64,000 nucleotides of DNA from Paenibacillus montaniterrae (GTDB taxonomy: Bacteria; Bacillota; Bacilli; Paenibacillales; Paenibacillaceae): positions 1 through 64,000 of the forward strand of contig NZ_BOSE01000012.1 of the NCBI RefSeq assembly GCF_018403185.1. The letters run 5' to 3'. A program made the translations under genes and the position numbers. Numbering within the stretch: the first letter of the stretch is position 1; the number at the start of each line of letters is the position of its first letter. This document shows, one piece after another, positions 49,946 to 57,967 of this stretch. Below the pieces are notes generated by a model. It saw only the letters and a program-made list of their open reading frames with translations, was not told the DNA's origin and did no database searches.

Positions 49946-52110
49946 TGCTGGATAAGATGATTTTACTGCTATTGCTAGTGCTACCACTATGCTCAGCAGG
50001 CTTGCTAGCGCTTCTCTATCGTGTTAATTTGCGAATTTTTCGTCGATTGACGATGGCGGCGATTAGCTTGCCGCTGTTTCCTTTGCTCTATTTAGTCTAT
50101 CAAGCAGTGCAGCAAGGTAGTCTTGCAAACTATGAGCTGCATTACGACAGTAGAGTTTCTATATTTAGCTTTAGCTATGGTGTAGATAGCGTATCGTTGT
50201 GGCTATCTATATTTACAAGCATTGTGCTGCTGGCAGCGGTGCTGTCCGGTGTTTATATTAAAAAGCGGCATAAGCAGTTTTATATGCTTGCCTTGCTCGT
50301 TCAAGGCGTCATGCTTCATATTTATTTAAGTAGAGACGCATTGCTGCTCTGTGCAGCGCTGCTGCTTGTATCCTTTTTGTTTATGCTGCTGCTCGGCATA
50401 TGGGGGAAGGAAGACGCTGTACGCACTGCAAGACGCTTTGCCTACTGGCAGCTTGCAGGCATATTTTGTGTGACAATGAGCTGCATTTTTTTGCTTGGCA
50501 TCAGCTCAGAGTATTTACAGTCGAGTACGGTTATATTAGGAGAACAGCCGCTACAGCTACTGGAGCAGTATGTGCTGGAGGAAGCTAACCAAAACCAGCG
50601 GCTGCTGGCATTCGTTATGCTGCTGCTCGGCTTAGTCTGTTTTTTGCCTGTAATTGGGCTGCATCGTCTGTTTCTGGATATATACCGCAGCGGTCATCTG
50701 GTCGTGGCGATGATCTATACTGCTTCAATTGGTACCATAGGCATTTACTTGTTCTATCGTATCGGGTTGACCTATTTTGCCGACTTTATGCTTTTGCTTA
50801 GTAAGCCGATCATGTGGATCGCAGCCATTCAATGGCTATTCTCCTGTATTAGCCTATGGCATCAAAAGGATGCACGCGGCTGGCTGGCCTGCTTAATATG
50901 GGGACAGTATTCGCTGTTTGTCCTGCTAATGCTGGCGGACTCCCAGCTCGGATTACCTATGATGTGGTTGCATCTGTTTTCATTCCTGCTGCTTGCGAGC
51001 CTGTTGTCAGGTTTGCTTGCTGCTATTGAGGAGCGGACTAAAACTTTGCAATTCAAGGAGCTGCGCGGACAATTAAAGCAAGTACCTTTTGTATCGGGAC
51101 TGCTCGTTATGGTCGTTATTGCTTGGTTGGGCTTGCCAGGTCTATCTCATTTTCTCGGATCATATCATGCATTGTTGCTTAGTTTTCAGGCGAGTCGCTG
51201 GATTACTGTTTGCTTGGTGCTTGGTATGATAAGCAGTGTTGCATTTGCAGTACGAAAGTTATTTTATTTGCAACAAGGACAAACCGAAGCACGTATTAAC
51301 AAAGTAACTGATCTCCGCTTCATCGAGGCGTTTCCTGCTATTATTTTGTTAACGCTTGTCATTGTGATGGGCATGTATCCTGTTATTATCGTTGACTTGA
51401 TGGAGTTCGAGCTTCACCAGCTATATGCATATTGGCAGCAAATCGAAACAAAGATTTTCATAGAGAGTGGCCATTACATAGATGTGCTGCGCTTTGACAG
51501 CAGTGCCTGGCAGTTACCTGTAATAGTGTCAGTTGTAATGTCTCTAGTTATTTGGCTAGTCAATCATAAGCAAACTAATGTTTTTCGCATGCTGTTATGG
51601 CAGACGGTCTACCATGCGTTAACGTTAGTTGTCGTGCTCAGCAGTGCAGATGCATTGTCTGCAGAGCTTAATGGGCAGCGAATCGTATTGATCGCGATCT
51701 GGTATGCAATTATGATTATCGGCAGCTACAGTATGCTAAAGGCCGTTCTCGGCCACTCGCATGCAACGCTAGCCGCCTTGCATGGATTGTACTACCGTCA
51801 GCCGCGGCATGCGCTTGTACTGCTGTTGTTTATGCTTGCCTTAATGTCGGCTCCTTTAACTGCTGGCTTTTCGTTTCAGCTAAGCATGATTGAACTATGG
51901 AGCAGCCAAGGACAATATGGGCTGATTCTGCTGTGGCTTGTTGCACACGCACTGATGGCTACCATACCGCTAGAGTACATCATTCAAATGTATATGAACA
52001 AAGAACAATGTTCCGGCTTGATGCAGGACCAGCAAGCAAAACAAAAGGGATATTCCTTGCTCGGCTATTGCAGCCTGCTGGCCTTGCTTGTTCTGGCGTT
52101 CTGGATTTAG
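49945..52110 (+). CDS. Degenerate NuoM-NuoN-like fused membrane protein
   Basis: A 721-residue protein with some 19-20 hydrophobic segments. Residues about 1-490 follow NuoM: FSYGVDSVSLWLSIFT at the IDGLSL site, LLLGIWGKEDAVRTA at LIALWG, FLPVIGLHRLFLD at MPVVPLHGWLPD, and GLPGLSHFLGSYHALLLSFQ at GMPGTGNFVGEFMILFGSFQ. The last roughly 230 residues follow the second half of NuoN: GLYYRQPRHALVLLLFMLAL and APLTAGF at the AGIPxTxGF site. The TM5 Glu, TM7 Lys and late-helix Glu/Lys positions carry uncharged residues. It is coupled to the NuoL-like gene by a TAATG overlap. Function unknown. Confidence 0.72.
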   Translation: MLDKMILLLLLVLPLCSAGLLALLYRVNLRIFRRLTMAAISLPLFPLLYLVYQAVQQGSLANYELHYDSRVSIFSFSYGVDSVSLWLSIFTSIVLLAAVLSGVYIKKRHKQFYMLALLVQGVMLHIYLSRDALLLCAALLLVSFLFMLLLGIWGKEDAVRTARRFAYWQLAGIFCVTMSCIFLLGISSEYLQSSTVILGEQPLQLLEQYVLEEANQNQRLLAFVMLLLGLVCFLPVIGLHRLFLDIYRSGHLVVAMIYTASIGTIGIYLFYRIGLTYFADFMLLLSKPIMWIAAIQWLFSCISLWHQKDARGWLACLIWGQYSLFVLLMLADSQLGLPMMWLHLFSFLLLASLLSGLLAAIEERTKTLQFKELRGQLKQVPFVSGLLVMVVIAWLGLPGLSHFLGSYHALLLSFQASRWITVCLVLGMISSVAFAVRKLFYLQQGQTEARINKVTDLRFIEAFPAIILLTLVIVMGMYPVIIVDLMEFELHQLYAYWQQIETKIFIESGHYIDVLRFDSSAWQLPVIVSVVMSLVIWLVNHKQTNVFRMLLWQTVYHALTLVVVLSSADALSAELNGQRIVLIAIWYAIMIIGSYSMLKAVLGHSHATLAALHGLYYRQPRHALVLLLFMLALMSAPLTAGFSFQLSMIELWSSQGQYGLILLWLVAHALMATIPLEYIIQMYMNKEQCSGLMQDQQAKQKGYSLLGYCSLLALLVLAFWI

Positions 52111-52127
52111 AAAGCGAGAGAAGCAAA

Positions 52128-52358
52128 ATGAGCTTAGGGATTCAAGGGCTTTTTTCCATTGTCGTCGTGTTATTAAGCATTTTGTTTGCCTGGATATTAT
52201 TATCGGAGGTCAAATGGGATAAATTTTTGAAAAACCCGGCATCTCCCAAGGCCAGAATGCTGCAAATTGTAATTGCTGTTGTAATTGGCTATTTGCTTGG
52301 CAGCTTTATTTTGCAATATTGGGGCTTCTCCACAATGCTCCAAGATTTTGTGGAATAA
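52128..52358 (+). CDS. ywzB: DUF1146 family membrane protein (YwzB)
   Basis: A 76-residue protein with two hydrophobic helices (about 5-25 and 46-66) separated by the family motif SEVKWDKFLKNPASPKARML. Function unknown; conserved near the atp and murA genes in Bacillales. It starts 17 bp after the NuoMN-like gene, so it is probably in the same transcript. Confidence 0.88.
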   Translation: MSLGIQGLFSIVVVLLSILFAWILLSEVKWDKFLKNPASPKARMLQIVIAVVIGYLLGSFILQYWGFSTMLQDFVE

Positions 52359-52567
52359 CAATGCTCAATTTAGCAAACACTCAATACACGATGTGTCATA
52401 TCGCAATTCAACAACAGACTGCCGAATTCGACAGTTCTGTAACGAAACAAATTAACTGTTGTCGATTTATAGGTAATAATGTTAAGATGAAGTTTAATGA
52501 GTGTCTGATACTACTCTAACTGTTAAAATTTGCAATCGGATAAATATGATTCGCGGAGGGACGCAAG

Positions 52568-53902
52568 ATGGCAAAAATTATCGTCCGCGGAGGTCAACGA
52601 TTAATGGGTTCAGTACGTGTGCATGGTGCTAAAAACGCGGTACTTCCTATTCTTGCGGCCTCATTACTAGCGACTGAAGGTAAAAGTGTAATTACTGATG
52701 TTCCTGTATTAGATGATGTAATGACCATTCGTGAAGTATTAAACGCACTTGGCGCGGATACACATTTTAATCAGGAAACGATGACGATTTCCGCAGCCCA
52801 CATTACTTCAACCGAAGCCCCATATGAATTAATTCGTAAGATGAGAGCCTCTTTTTTGGTAATGGGTCCTCTATTGGCGCGTGTAGGTCGAGTGAAAATT
52901 TCTTTGCCTGGCGGCTGTGCAATCGGCTCTCGCCCCATTGAACAGCATTTAAAGGGCTTTGAGGCTATGGGCGCGACGATTCATTTGGATCAAGGAGCGA
53001 TTGAAGCTGTATGTCCGCAAGGCTTAAAGGGAGCTAAAATTTATTTGGACGTAGCAAGCGTTGGCGCTACTGAAAACATTATGATGGCAGCAGCCTTGGC
53101 TAACGGAACTACAATTATTGAAAACGCTGCGCGAGAACCAGAAATTGTTGATTTGGCCAATTACATTAATGCGATGGGCGGCAAGGTTAGAGGAGCCGGA
53201 ACAGGCATTATTCGTATTGAAGGCGTACAGACGCTGCACGGCGCACAGCACGGTGTCATTCCAGATCGGATTGAGGCTGGAACGTATATGATTGCTGCTG
53301 CAATTACAGGCGGCGATGTATTTGTTGAAGGAGCTATCGCTGATCATTTGGCGCCGGTTATTTCCAAGCTTGAGGAAATGGGCGTTATGATTACTCCGCA
53401 TGATCAAGGGATCCATGTAAAGGCGCCAAAGCGCTTAAAGGCAGTGGACGTAAAAACATTGCCGCATCCGGGCTTCCCTACTGATATGCAATCGCAGATG
53501 ATGGCGCTGCTGCTTATTTCAGAGGGCACAAGCATCGTGACAGAGACGGTGTTTGAAAATCGCTTTATGCATGTTGAAGAATTCAATAAAATGTCGGCAA
53601 ACATTAAAGTGGATGGCAGAACCGCAGTTGTGACAGGCAATACATTGTTAAAGGGTGCAAAGGTTACAGCTTCTGATTTGCGAGCAGGCGCTGCTTTAAT
53701 ATGTGCCGGGCTGGCAGCAGAAGGTGAAACCATTGTTGATGGCTTGCACCACATTGATCGCGGTTATGTTGACATTACTGGCAAGCTTGCTTCGCTTGGC
53801 GCGGATATTCGACGCATTACAGGTGAGCGTGAGGAAGCAGCCAAAATTAAGCTAAAGCAAGAGCCAATGGTGTTGGCGCGAGTTCAGGAATTAATGGCAT
53901 AA
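52568..53902 (+). CDS. murA: UDP-N-acetylglucosamine 1-carboxyvinyltransferase
   Basis: This transfers enolpyruvate from PEP to UDP-GlcNAc, the first committed step of peptidoglycan synthesis, and is the fosfomycin target. The 444-residue EPT fold has Lys22 in HGAKNAVLP and the catalytic, fosfomycin-reactive Cys117 in LPGGCAIGSRP. GGAGGG upstream of the ATG. The synteny (after DUF1146, before spoIID) matches B. subtilis murAA. Confidence 0.97.
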   Translation: MAKIIVRGGQRLMGSVRVHGAKNAVLPILAASLLATEGKSVITDVPVLDDVMTIREVLNALGADTHFNQETMTISAAHITSTEAPYELIRKMRASFLVMGPLLARVGRVKISLPGGCAIGSRPIEQHLKGFEAMGATIHLDQGAIEAVCPQGLKGAKIYLDVASVGATENIMMAAALANGTTIIENAAREPEIVDLANYINAMGGKVRGAGTGIIRIEGVQTLHGAQHGVIPDRIEAGTYMIAAAITGGDVFVEGAIADHLAPVISKLEEMGVMITPHDQGIHVKAPKRLKAVDVKTLPHPGFPTDMQSQMMALLLISEGTSIVTETVFENRFMHVEEFNKMSANIKVDGRTAVVTGNTLLKGAKVTASDLRAGAALICAGLAAEGETIVDGLHHIDRGYVDITGKLASLGADIRRITGEREEAAKIKLKQEPMVLARVQELMA

Positions 53903-53912
53903 TATGCTTGTC

Positions 53913-53962
53913 ATAAGAGGAGGATAGCTCTCTACGAGGTAGAGCGTTATCCTCCTCTTTGC
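53913..53962 (+). terminator. murA terminator
   Basis: AAGAGGAGGATA pairs with TATCCTCCTCTT, with an inner GCTCT/AGAGC stem, followed by TGC and a short T-rich tract. Confidence 0.85.
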
Positions 53963-54082
53963 AGTTTTTAGTAAAAATGAAGAATTCTTAATGGTCTAGT
54001 AGCAGACTATGATTCTATTCTAGCAACCTTATTCATAAGCTATAGCAAATAGAGACGTGCATGTGATAAGGAGTAGATAGAA

Positions 54083-55267
54083 ATGAAGCTTAAAGCAATG
54101 TCTAAACCGTTAAGAAGGCTTGTATGGCTTGCAGCCGTTAGCAGCTGTCTGTTGATCGCGATGCTTTTCATGCGTCAGCATAAGCCGTCCGAGCAACTCG
54201 TTATACCAGTAGTCGAAGCAAGTGGCGAGCAACAAGAATCAAATACGTCAACGGCTCGGCGGCATAGCTATGGCGAAGCGATCGGGCTGCAGCACGAGCA
54301 GCGCGATAAATCGAAGCAAGCCGCTCGCGAGGAAGCAGCACTTGCTTCTAGCGATGAGTCAAGCACATCAACTGTTTCTTCTAAACAAGATGATGTCATT
54401 TCTCAGGATGGACCATTTATTACTGTCCATTTAAGCGAAGAGGAGCGGCTTGAACAGGTACCGATTGAGCAGTATGTGCTCGGAGTTGCTTTAGCGGAGC
54501 TGCCAGGCAGCTTTGAGCCCGAGGCGATAAAGGCGCAAATGCTGGCAATCCGCACGTACATTGTGCATCGCTTGGTGAAAGCAGACGATGCCAAGCAGTC
54601 GCTTGAAATTGAAGTAACCGACACGACGGCTGATCAAGTCTATATGCCGTTGAAAAAGGTGACGCAGTACGCCGAGGATTACCCGGAGTACTATGCCAAA
54701 TTTGTTAAGGCGCTGCAGGAAACAGAAGGACAAATTATTAGCTACGAGGAACAGCCGATTGACGCCGTTTTTTTCTCCACCAGCAACGGCTATACGGAAG
54801 CAGCTGATCAGCTCTGGGGGCAGGAGGTTGCGTACCTGCAAAGCGTTGCCAGTCCGTGGGACGAGCAGTTGTCTCCTAATTACGAGACAGAGTTCCAATT
54901 CACCTATGAAGAGGTATATGCAAAGCTGAATTTGAAGCAAAGTCGCAGAAACGGTAAACTAGCGATTGCCAATACGGTAAAGAATGATAGTGGAAGAATT
55001 CAATCGCTGGATGTAAATGGAGCCAGCTTTACCGGCAAGGAGCTGAGAGAAAAGCTGGGGCTTACGTCCACAGATATGACATGGACGATTGATCCAAGCG
55101 AAAAGACAATTACCTTCAAATGCTATGGCTATGGGCACGGGATTGGTTTAAGTCAGTGGGGAGCCAACGGTATGGCCAAGACGGGCTATCTAGCAGCTGA
55201 CATTATTAAGCACTATTATACTGGCGTCCATATTGAGCAAGCTTCAAAGCTTGTAAAAAACTATTAA
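54083..55267 (+). CDS. spoIID: Stage II sporulation protein D
   Basis: A lytic transglycosylase of the engulfment complex (with SpoIIM and SpoIIP) that cuts glycan strands in the septum. The 394-residue protein has a membrane anchor (about 13-32), a low-complexity Ser/Glu/Gln linker (to about 110) and the SpoIID domain. This includes EQYVLGVALAELPGSFEPEA, with the catalytic Glu in the AEL segment, KAQMLAIRTYIV, and late YGYGHGIGLSQWGANGMA. AAGGAG upstream. No clear sigma-E promoter was found. Confidence 0.95.
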   Translation: MKLKAMSKPLRRLVWLAAVSSCLLIAMLFMRQHKPSEQLVIPVVEASGEQQESNTSTARRHSYGEAIGLQHEQRDKSKQAAREEAALASSDESSTSTVSSKQDDVISQDGPFITVHLSEEERLEQVPIEQYVLGVALAELPGSFEPEAIKAQMLAIRTYIVHRLVKADDAKQSLEIEVTDTTADQVYMPLKKVTQYAEDYPEYYAKFVKALQETEGQIISYEEQPIDAVFFSTSNGYTEAADQLWGQEVAYLQSVASPWDEQLSPNYETEFQFTYEEVYAKLNLKQSRRNGKLAIANTVKNDSGRIQSLDVNGASFTGKELREKLGLTSTDMTWTIDPSEKTITFKCYGYGHGIGLSQWGANGMAKTGYLAADIIKHYYTGVHIEQASKLVKNY

Positions 55268-55284
55268 AAAATAAGGTATATCAC

Positions 55285-55312
55285 GTATAAAGCTAGTCAT
55301 TATGGTAACAAT
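55285..55312 (+). promoter_or_regulatory. Sigma-F promoter of spoIIQ
   Basis: GTATA (55285-55289), a 14-bp spacer and GGTAACAAT (55304-55312), matching the sigma-F consensus GYATA/GGNNANAAT at every defined base. It lies 20 bp before the start codon. Confidence 0.8.
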
Positions 55313-55331
55313 GGCTAGTGAGGTGATATAA

Positions 55332-56087
55332 ATGAGTGAATTCAACCAAAACAAGTCTCAACCGACGGAAGAATCTCTTAAAACTGAAAAGAGAGTTTCT
55401 ACCGTTGCCAAGCAATCCGGCGTTAAAAGGCTGCTTACCCAGAAATGGTTTTCTCCAGCTTTGTTTTTGCTTACGGCAGCAATTATTGTTACCTTACTGT
55501 GGGTATATCAGGATAGAGCAACCGATCAACCTACCACAGGCACTGAGGTGACTGAAGAAGGAACTGCGGTAAACAGCGAGACTGATGAAAATATTGCACC
55601 AGTCGACAATCCGCTGGACGCTACTGAAGAAATTGCAGCCACGGGCGAAGATATGCAATGGCCTGTAGCCAACATCAATGAATTGCAAATCGAGATTCCT
55701 TTCTACGACACTCAAGCGAGTGCAGCAGAGAAAGAAGCAGCATTGATTCAAGTCGGTTCAACGTTTGCGCCTCATATGGGCATTGATTTCGTACACCCTG
55801 AAGGCAGCGCATTTGACGTTATGGCAGCACTTGGCGGTACGGTAACGCATGTGGAAAACAATCCGCTTAACGGAAACATCGTTGAAATTAGCCACGGCAA
55901 TGGCTTCGTAACCGTATACCAAAGCTTGAGCGATGTTACGGTAAAAGAAGGCGATGAAATTCAGCAAGGAACCGTTATTGCTAAAGCTGGCCGCAGCGAT
56001 GTAGAGCGTGATCTTGGCGTACATCTGCACTTTGAGGCTAGACTGAATGGCAACCATGTAAATCCAGGCGATTACATCGTCGAGTAG
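55332..56087 (+). CDS. spoIIQ: Stage II sporulation protein Q-like M23 peptidase
   Basis: The forespore membrane half of the SpoIIQ-SpoIIIAH channel that spans the engulfed septum. The 251-residue protein has a cytoplasmic basic tail, a membrane helix (about 40-60), an acidic linker and a LytM/M23 domain (about 140-248). Unlike B. subtilis SpoIIQ, which lacks one zinc ligand, the metallopeptidase set is present: His148 and Asp152 in HMGID, and His231 and His233 in HLHFE. It may therefore be catalytically active, as in clostridial SpoIIQ. Gene order and the sigma-F promoter support the call. Confidence 0.9.
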   Translation: MSEFNQNKSQPTEESLKTEKRVSTVAKQSGVKRLLTQKWFSPALFLLTAAIIVTLLWVYQDRATDQPTTGTEVTEEGTAVNSETDENIAPVDNPLDATEEIAATGEDMQWPVANINELQIEIPFYDTQASAAEKEAALIQVGSTFAPHMGIDFVHPEGSAFDVMAALGGTVTHVENNPLNGNIVEISHGNGFVTVYQSLSDVTVKEGDEIQQGTVIAKAGRSDVERDLGVHLHFEARLNGNHVNPGDYIVE

Positions 56088-56103
56088 TTATTCGATGCCG
56101 AGC

Positions 56104-56148
56104 AAGAACATCTTTGTATCCGAGAAGGATGCAGAGGTGTTCTTTTTA
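56104..56148 (+). terminator. spoIIQ terminator
   Basis: AAGAACATCT pairs with AGGTGTTCTT (one wobble), with an inner GTATCC/GGATGC stem, followed by TTTTATTT. Confidence 0.8.
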
Positions 56149-56295
56149 TTTGAACCGAGAGCTTGAAAAATATATTGTGCCGACCATGTTATATTTCAAG
56201 AATGCGCCGCATATAGCAAGCAGCACTGGACAGGCTGAAACGGGCATTGCAAAAAATATTTATCGCATTTGTTGGCTTGCTAGCTTGGACACAAC

Positions 56296-56323
56296 GAATA
56301 TCTGCAAGACCTACTCATATAAT
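56296..56323 (+). promoter_or_regulatory. Candidate sigma-E promoter of spoIIID
   Basis: GAATATC (56296-56302), a 13-bp spacer and CATATAAT (56316-56323), close to sigma-E (KMATATT and CATACAAT). spoIIID is a sigma-E gene in B. subtilis. The promoter lies 34 bp before the GTG start. Confidence 0.6.
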
Positions 56324-56357
56324 GTACCAAACTTAATACGAGTAGGGAGGCGGGAGC

Positions 56358-56648
56358 GTGCACGATTACATCAAGGAGCGAACGATTAAAATTGGCCGTT
56401 GTTTAGTGGAGACTAAACAGACGGTTCGTACGATCGCAAAAGAATTCGGTGTATCCAAAAGTACAGTGCATAAGGATTTGACAGAGCGATTACCAGAGAT
56501 TAACCCTGAGTTGGCTGATCAAGTCAAGCACATTCTCGAATATCACAAATCCATTCGACATTTGCGCGGTGGAGAAGCGACGAAAATCAAGTACAAAAAG
56601 CATGCGCCTAAAAAACGCGAAGTGCTTACAGCGGGCAATTCCAAGTAA
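56358..56648 (+). CDS. spoIIID: Sporulation transcription factor SpoIIID
   Basis: A mother-cell DNA-binding protein that activates and represses many sigma-E genes. The 96-residue protein has a helix-turn-helix at about 21-45 (TVRTIAKEFGVSKSTVHKDL) and a basic C-terminal region (KYKKHAPKKRE) that adds DNA contacts. GTG start with GGGAGG upstream. It lies between spoIIQ and mbl as in B. subtilis. Confidence 0.97.
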   Translation: MHDYIKERTIKIGRCLVETKQTVRTIAKEFGVSKSTVHKDLTERLPEINPELADQVKHILEYHKSIRHLRGGEATKIKYKKHAPKKREVLTAGNSK

Positions 56649-56747
56649 ATGACATGCATATTTTTGTGATGGAACAAATACCAATATAAAATATTTTTTT
56701 ATGAGAGGATTTTCAGAAATTTTGGCGAATAATGTTAGTTAACGGTG

Positions 56748-56763
56748 ATTTCTGGCCAGAAAT
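56748..56763. promoter_or_regulatory. Perfect 16-bp palindrome upstream of mbl
   Basis: ATTTCTGGCCAGAAAT is exactly self-complementary without a spacer. It lies 45 bp before mbl, where a promoter would be expected, and could be an operator. No regulator is recognised. Confidence 0.45.
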
Positions 56764-56807
56764 AGCGCTAGTAATGACTACATTATTCGTTGGAGGACTA
56801 AGGCCTG

Positions 56808-57797
56808 ATGTTTAGTAAGGATATTGGTATTGATCTAGGTACGGCAAACGTATCAATTCACGTAAAAGGAAAAGGTGTTGTACTCGATGAGCCTTCTGTT
56901 GTCGCGATTGAAAGCGATACGAAGAAGGTGCTTGCAGTAGGCGAGGAGGCCCATCGCATGGTGGGACGTACACCTGGCAATATCGTAGCGATTCGACCGC
57001 TGCGCGACGGTGTAATTGCAGATTTTGATATCACTGAAATTATGCTGAAGGAATTTATTCACCGCGTTGAAGGACGCACATGGTATTCCCGTCCGCGCAT
57101 CTTGATCTGTGCACCGACGAACATTACTTCTGTCGAACAGAAGGCCATTCGCGAAGCAGCAGAAAGAAGTGGCGCAAAGGACGTATATTTGGAAGAAGAG
57201 CCAAAGGCTGCCGCAATAGGGGCTGGAATGGATATTTTCCAGCCTAGCGGCAACATGGTTGTTGATATTGGCGGCGGAACTACGGATGTTGCTGTATTAT
57301 CAATGGGCGATATCGTTACGGCATCTTCAATCAAGGTTGCAGGGGACAAGTTCGATGAAGCGATTATGAAGTATATCAAAAACAAGTATAAGCTGCTTGT
57401 CGGCGAGCGTACGAGTGAAGATATAAAAATTCGCATCGGCACCGTGCTTGAAAATGCACCTGTAGAAGAAATTGATATTCGCGGACGTGATATGGTGACT
57501 GGCTTGCCTCAAACTTTAACGATTCGCTCCAACGAAGTTCGTGAGGCATTATGGGATCCGGTTATGTCAATTGTATCAGCAGCGAAGTATGTCCTGGAGC
57601 AGACTCCACCTGAGCTGTCAGCTGATATTATTGATCGCGGCGTTATTTTGACTGGCGGCGGCGCTTTGCTAGGCGGCTTCGATACTTTGCTTGCAGACCA
57701 ACTGAAAGTGCCTGTACTTATTGCAGACAATCCAATGCATTGTGTAGTAAAAGGCACAGGGATTTTATTAGACAATCTGGACAAGCTCAAACGTTAA
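56808..57797 (+). CDS. mbl: Rod-shape protein Mbl (MreB-like actin)
   Basis: A bacterial actin that guides peptidoglycan synthesis along the lateral wall. The 329-residue protein has phosphate-1 loop DIGIDLGTANVSIHVKG, phosphate-2 VVDIGGGTTDVAV and the adenosine motif ILTGGGALLGG. Its N-terminus is closest to B. subtilis Mbl, and its place after spoIIID fits mbl rather than mreB. GGAGGACTAAGG upstream. Confidence 0.95.
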   Translation: MFSKDIGIDLGTANVSIHVKGKGVVLDEPSVVAIESDTKKVLAVGEEAHRMVGRTPGNIVAIRPLRDGVIADFDITEIMLKEFIHRVEGRTWYSRPRILICAPTNITSVEQKAIREAAERSGAKDVYLEEEPKAAAIGAGMDIFQPSGNMVVDIGGGTTDVAVLSMGDIVTASSIKVAGDKFDEAIMKYIKNKYKLLVGERTSEDIKIRIGTVLENAPVEEIDIRGRDMVTGLPQTLTIRSNEVREALWDPVMSIVSAAKYVLEQTPPELSADIIDRGVILTGGGALLGGFDTLLADQLKVPVLIADNPMHCVVKGTGILLDNLDKLKR

Positions 57798-57814
57798 TTA
57801 GATTCGGTAATGAA

Positions 57815-57886
57815 GTGAACATAGGCGAATAAGCACAGGTAGGGCGTCAGAGGGGGACGTGCTGAAGTGCTTATTCGCGGTTTCAC
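57815..57886. terminator. Long stem-loop after mbl
   Basis: GTGAAC..GCGAATAAGCAC (57815-57834) pairs with GTGCTTATTCGCGGTTTCAC (57867-57886), with an uninterrupted 12-bp inner helix. A strong T-run is missing, so termination is uncertain. It separates mbl from the flagellar genes. Confidence 0.55.
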
Positions 57887-57912
57887 TGTCTATTTACTAA
57901 CAGCATCTTATT

Positions 57913-57920
57913 TCCGATAT
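57913..57920 (+). promoter_or_regulatory. Possible sigma-D -10 element before flhO
   Basis: TCCGATAT matches 7 of 8 bases of the sigma-D -10 (GCCGATAT), 48 bp before flhO. A clear TAAA -35 at the right distance is not visible, so support is weak. flhO-flhP are motility genes in B. subtilis. Confidence 0.3.
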
Positions 57921-57967
57921 ATAAACTAAAATAATAACGGGAATATAAGGTGATGAGGAGGAGCAAC

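Noticed and set aside
52427..52466. TTCGACA and TGTCGAT, like Spo0A boxes, before murA
   Set aside because: Single 7-mers occur by chance in a window this size, and murA is not a known Spo0A target.
39996..54060. Sigma-E promoter for spoIID
   Set aside because: Only a weak CATAAGCT at about 54035 was seen, without a matching -35, so no feature was entered.
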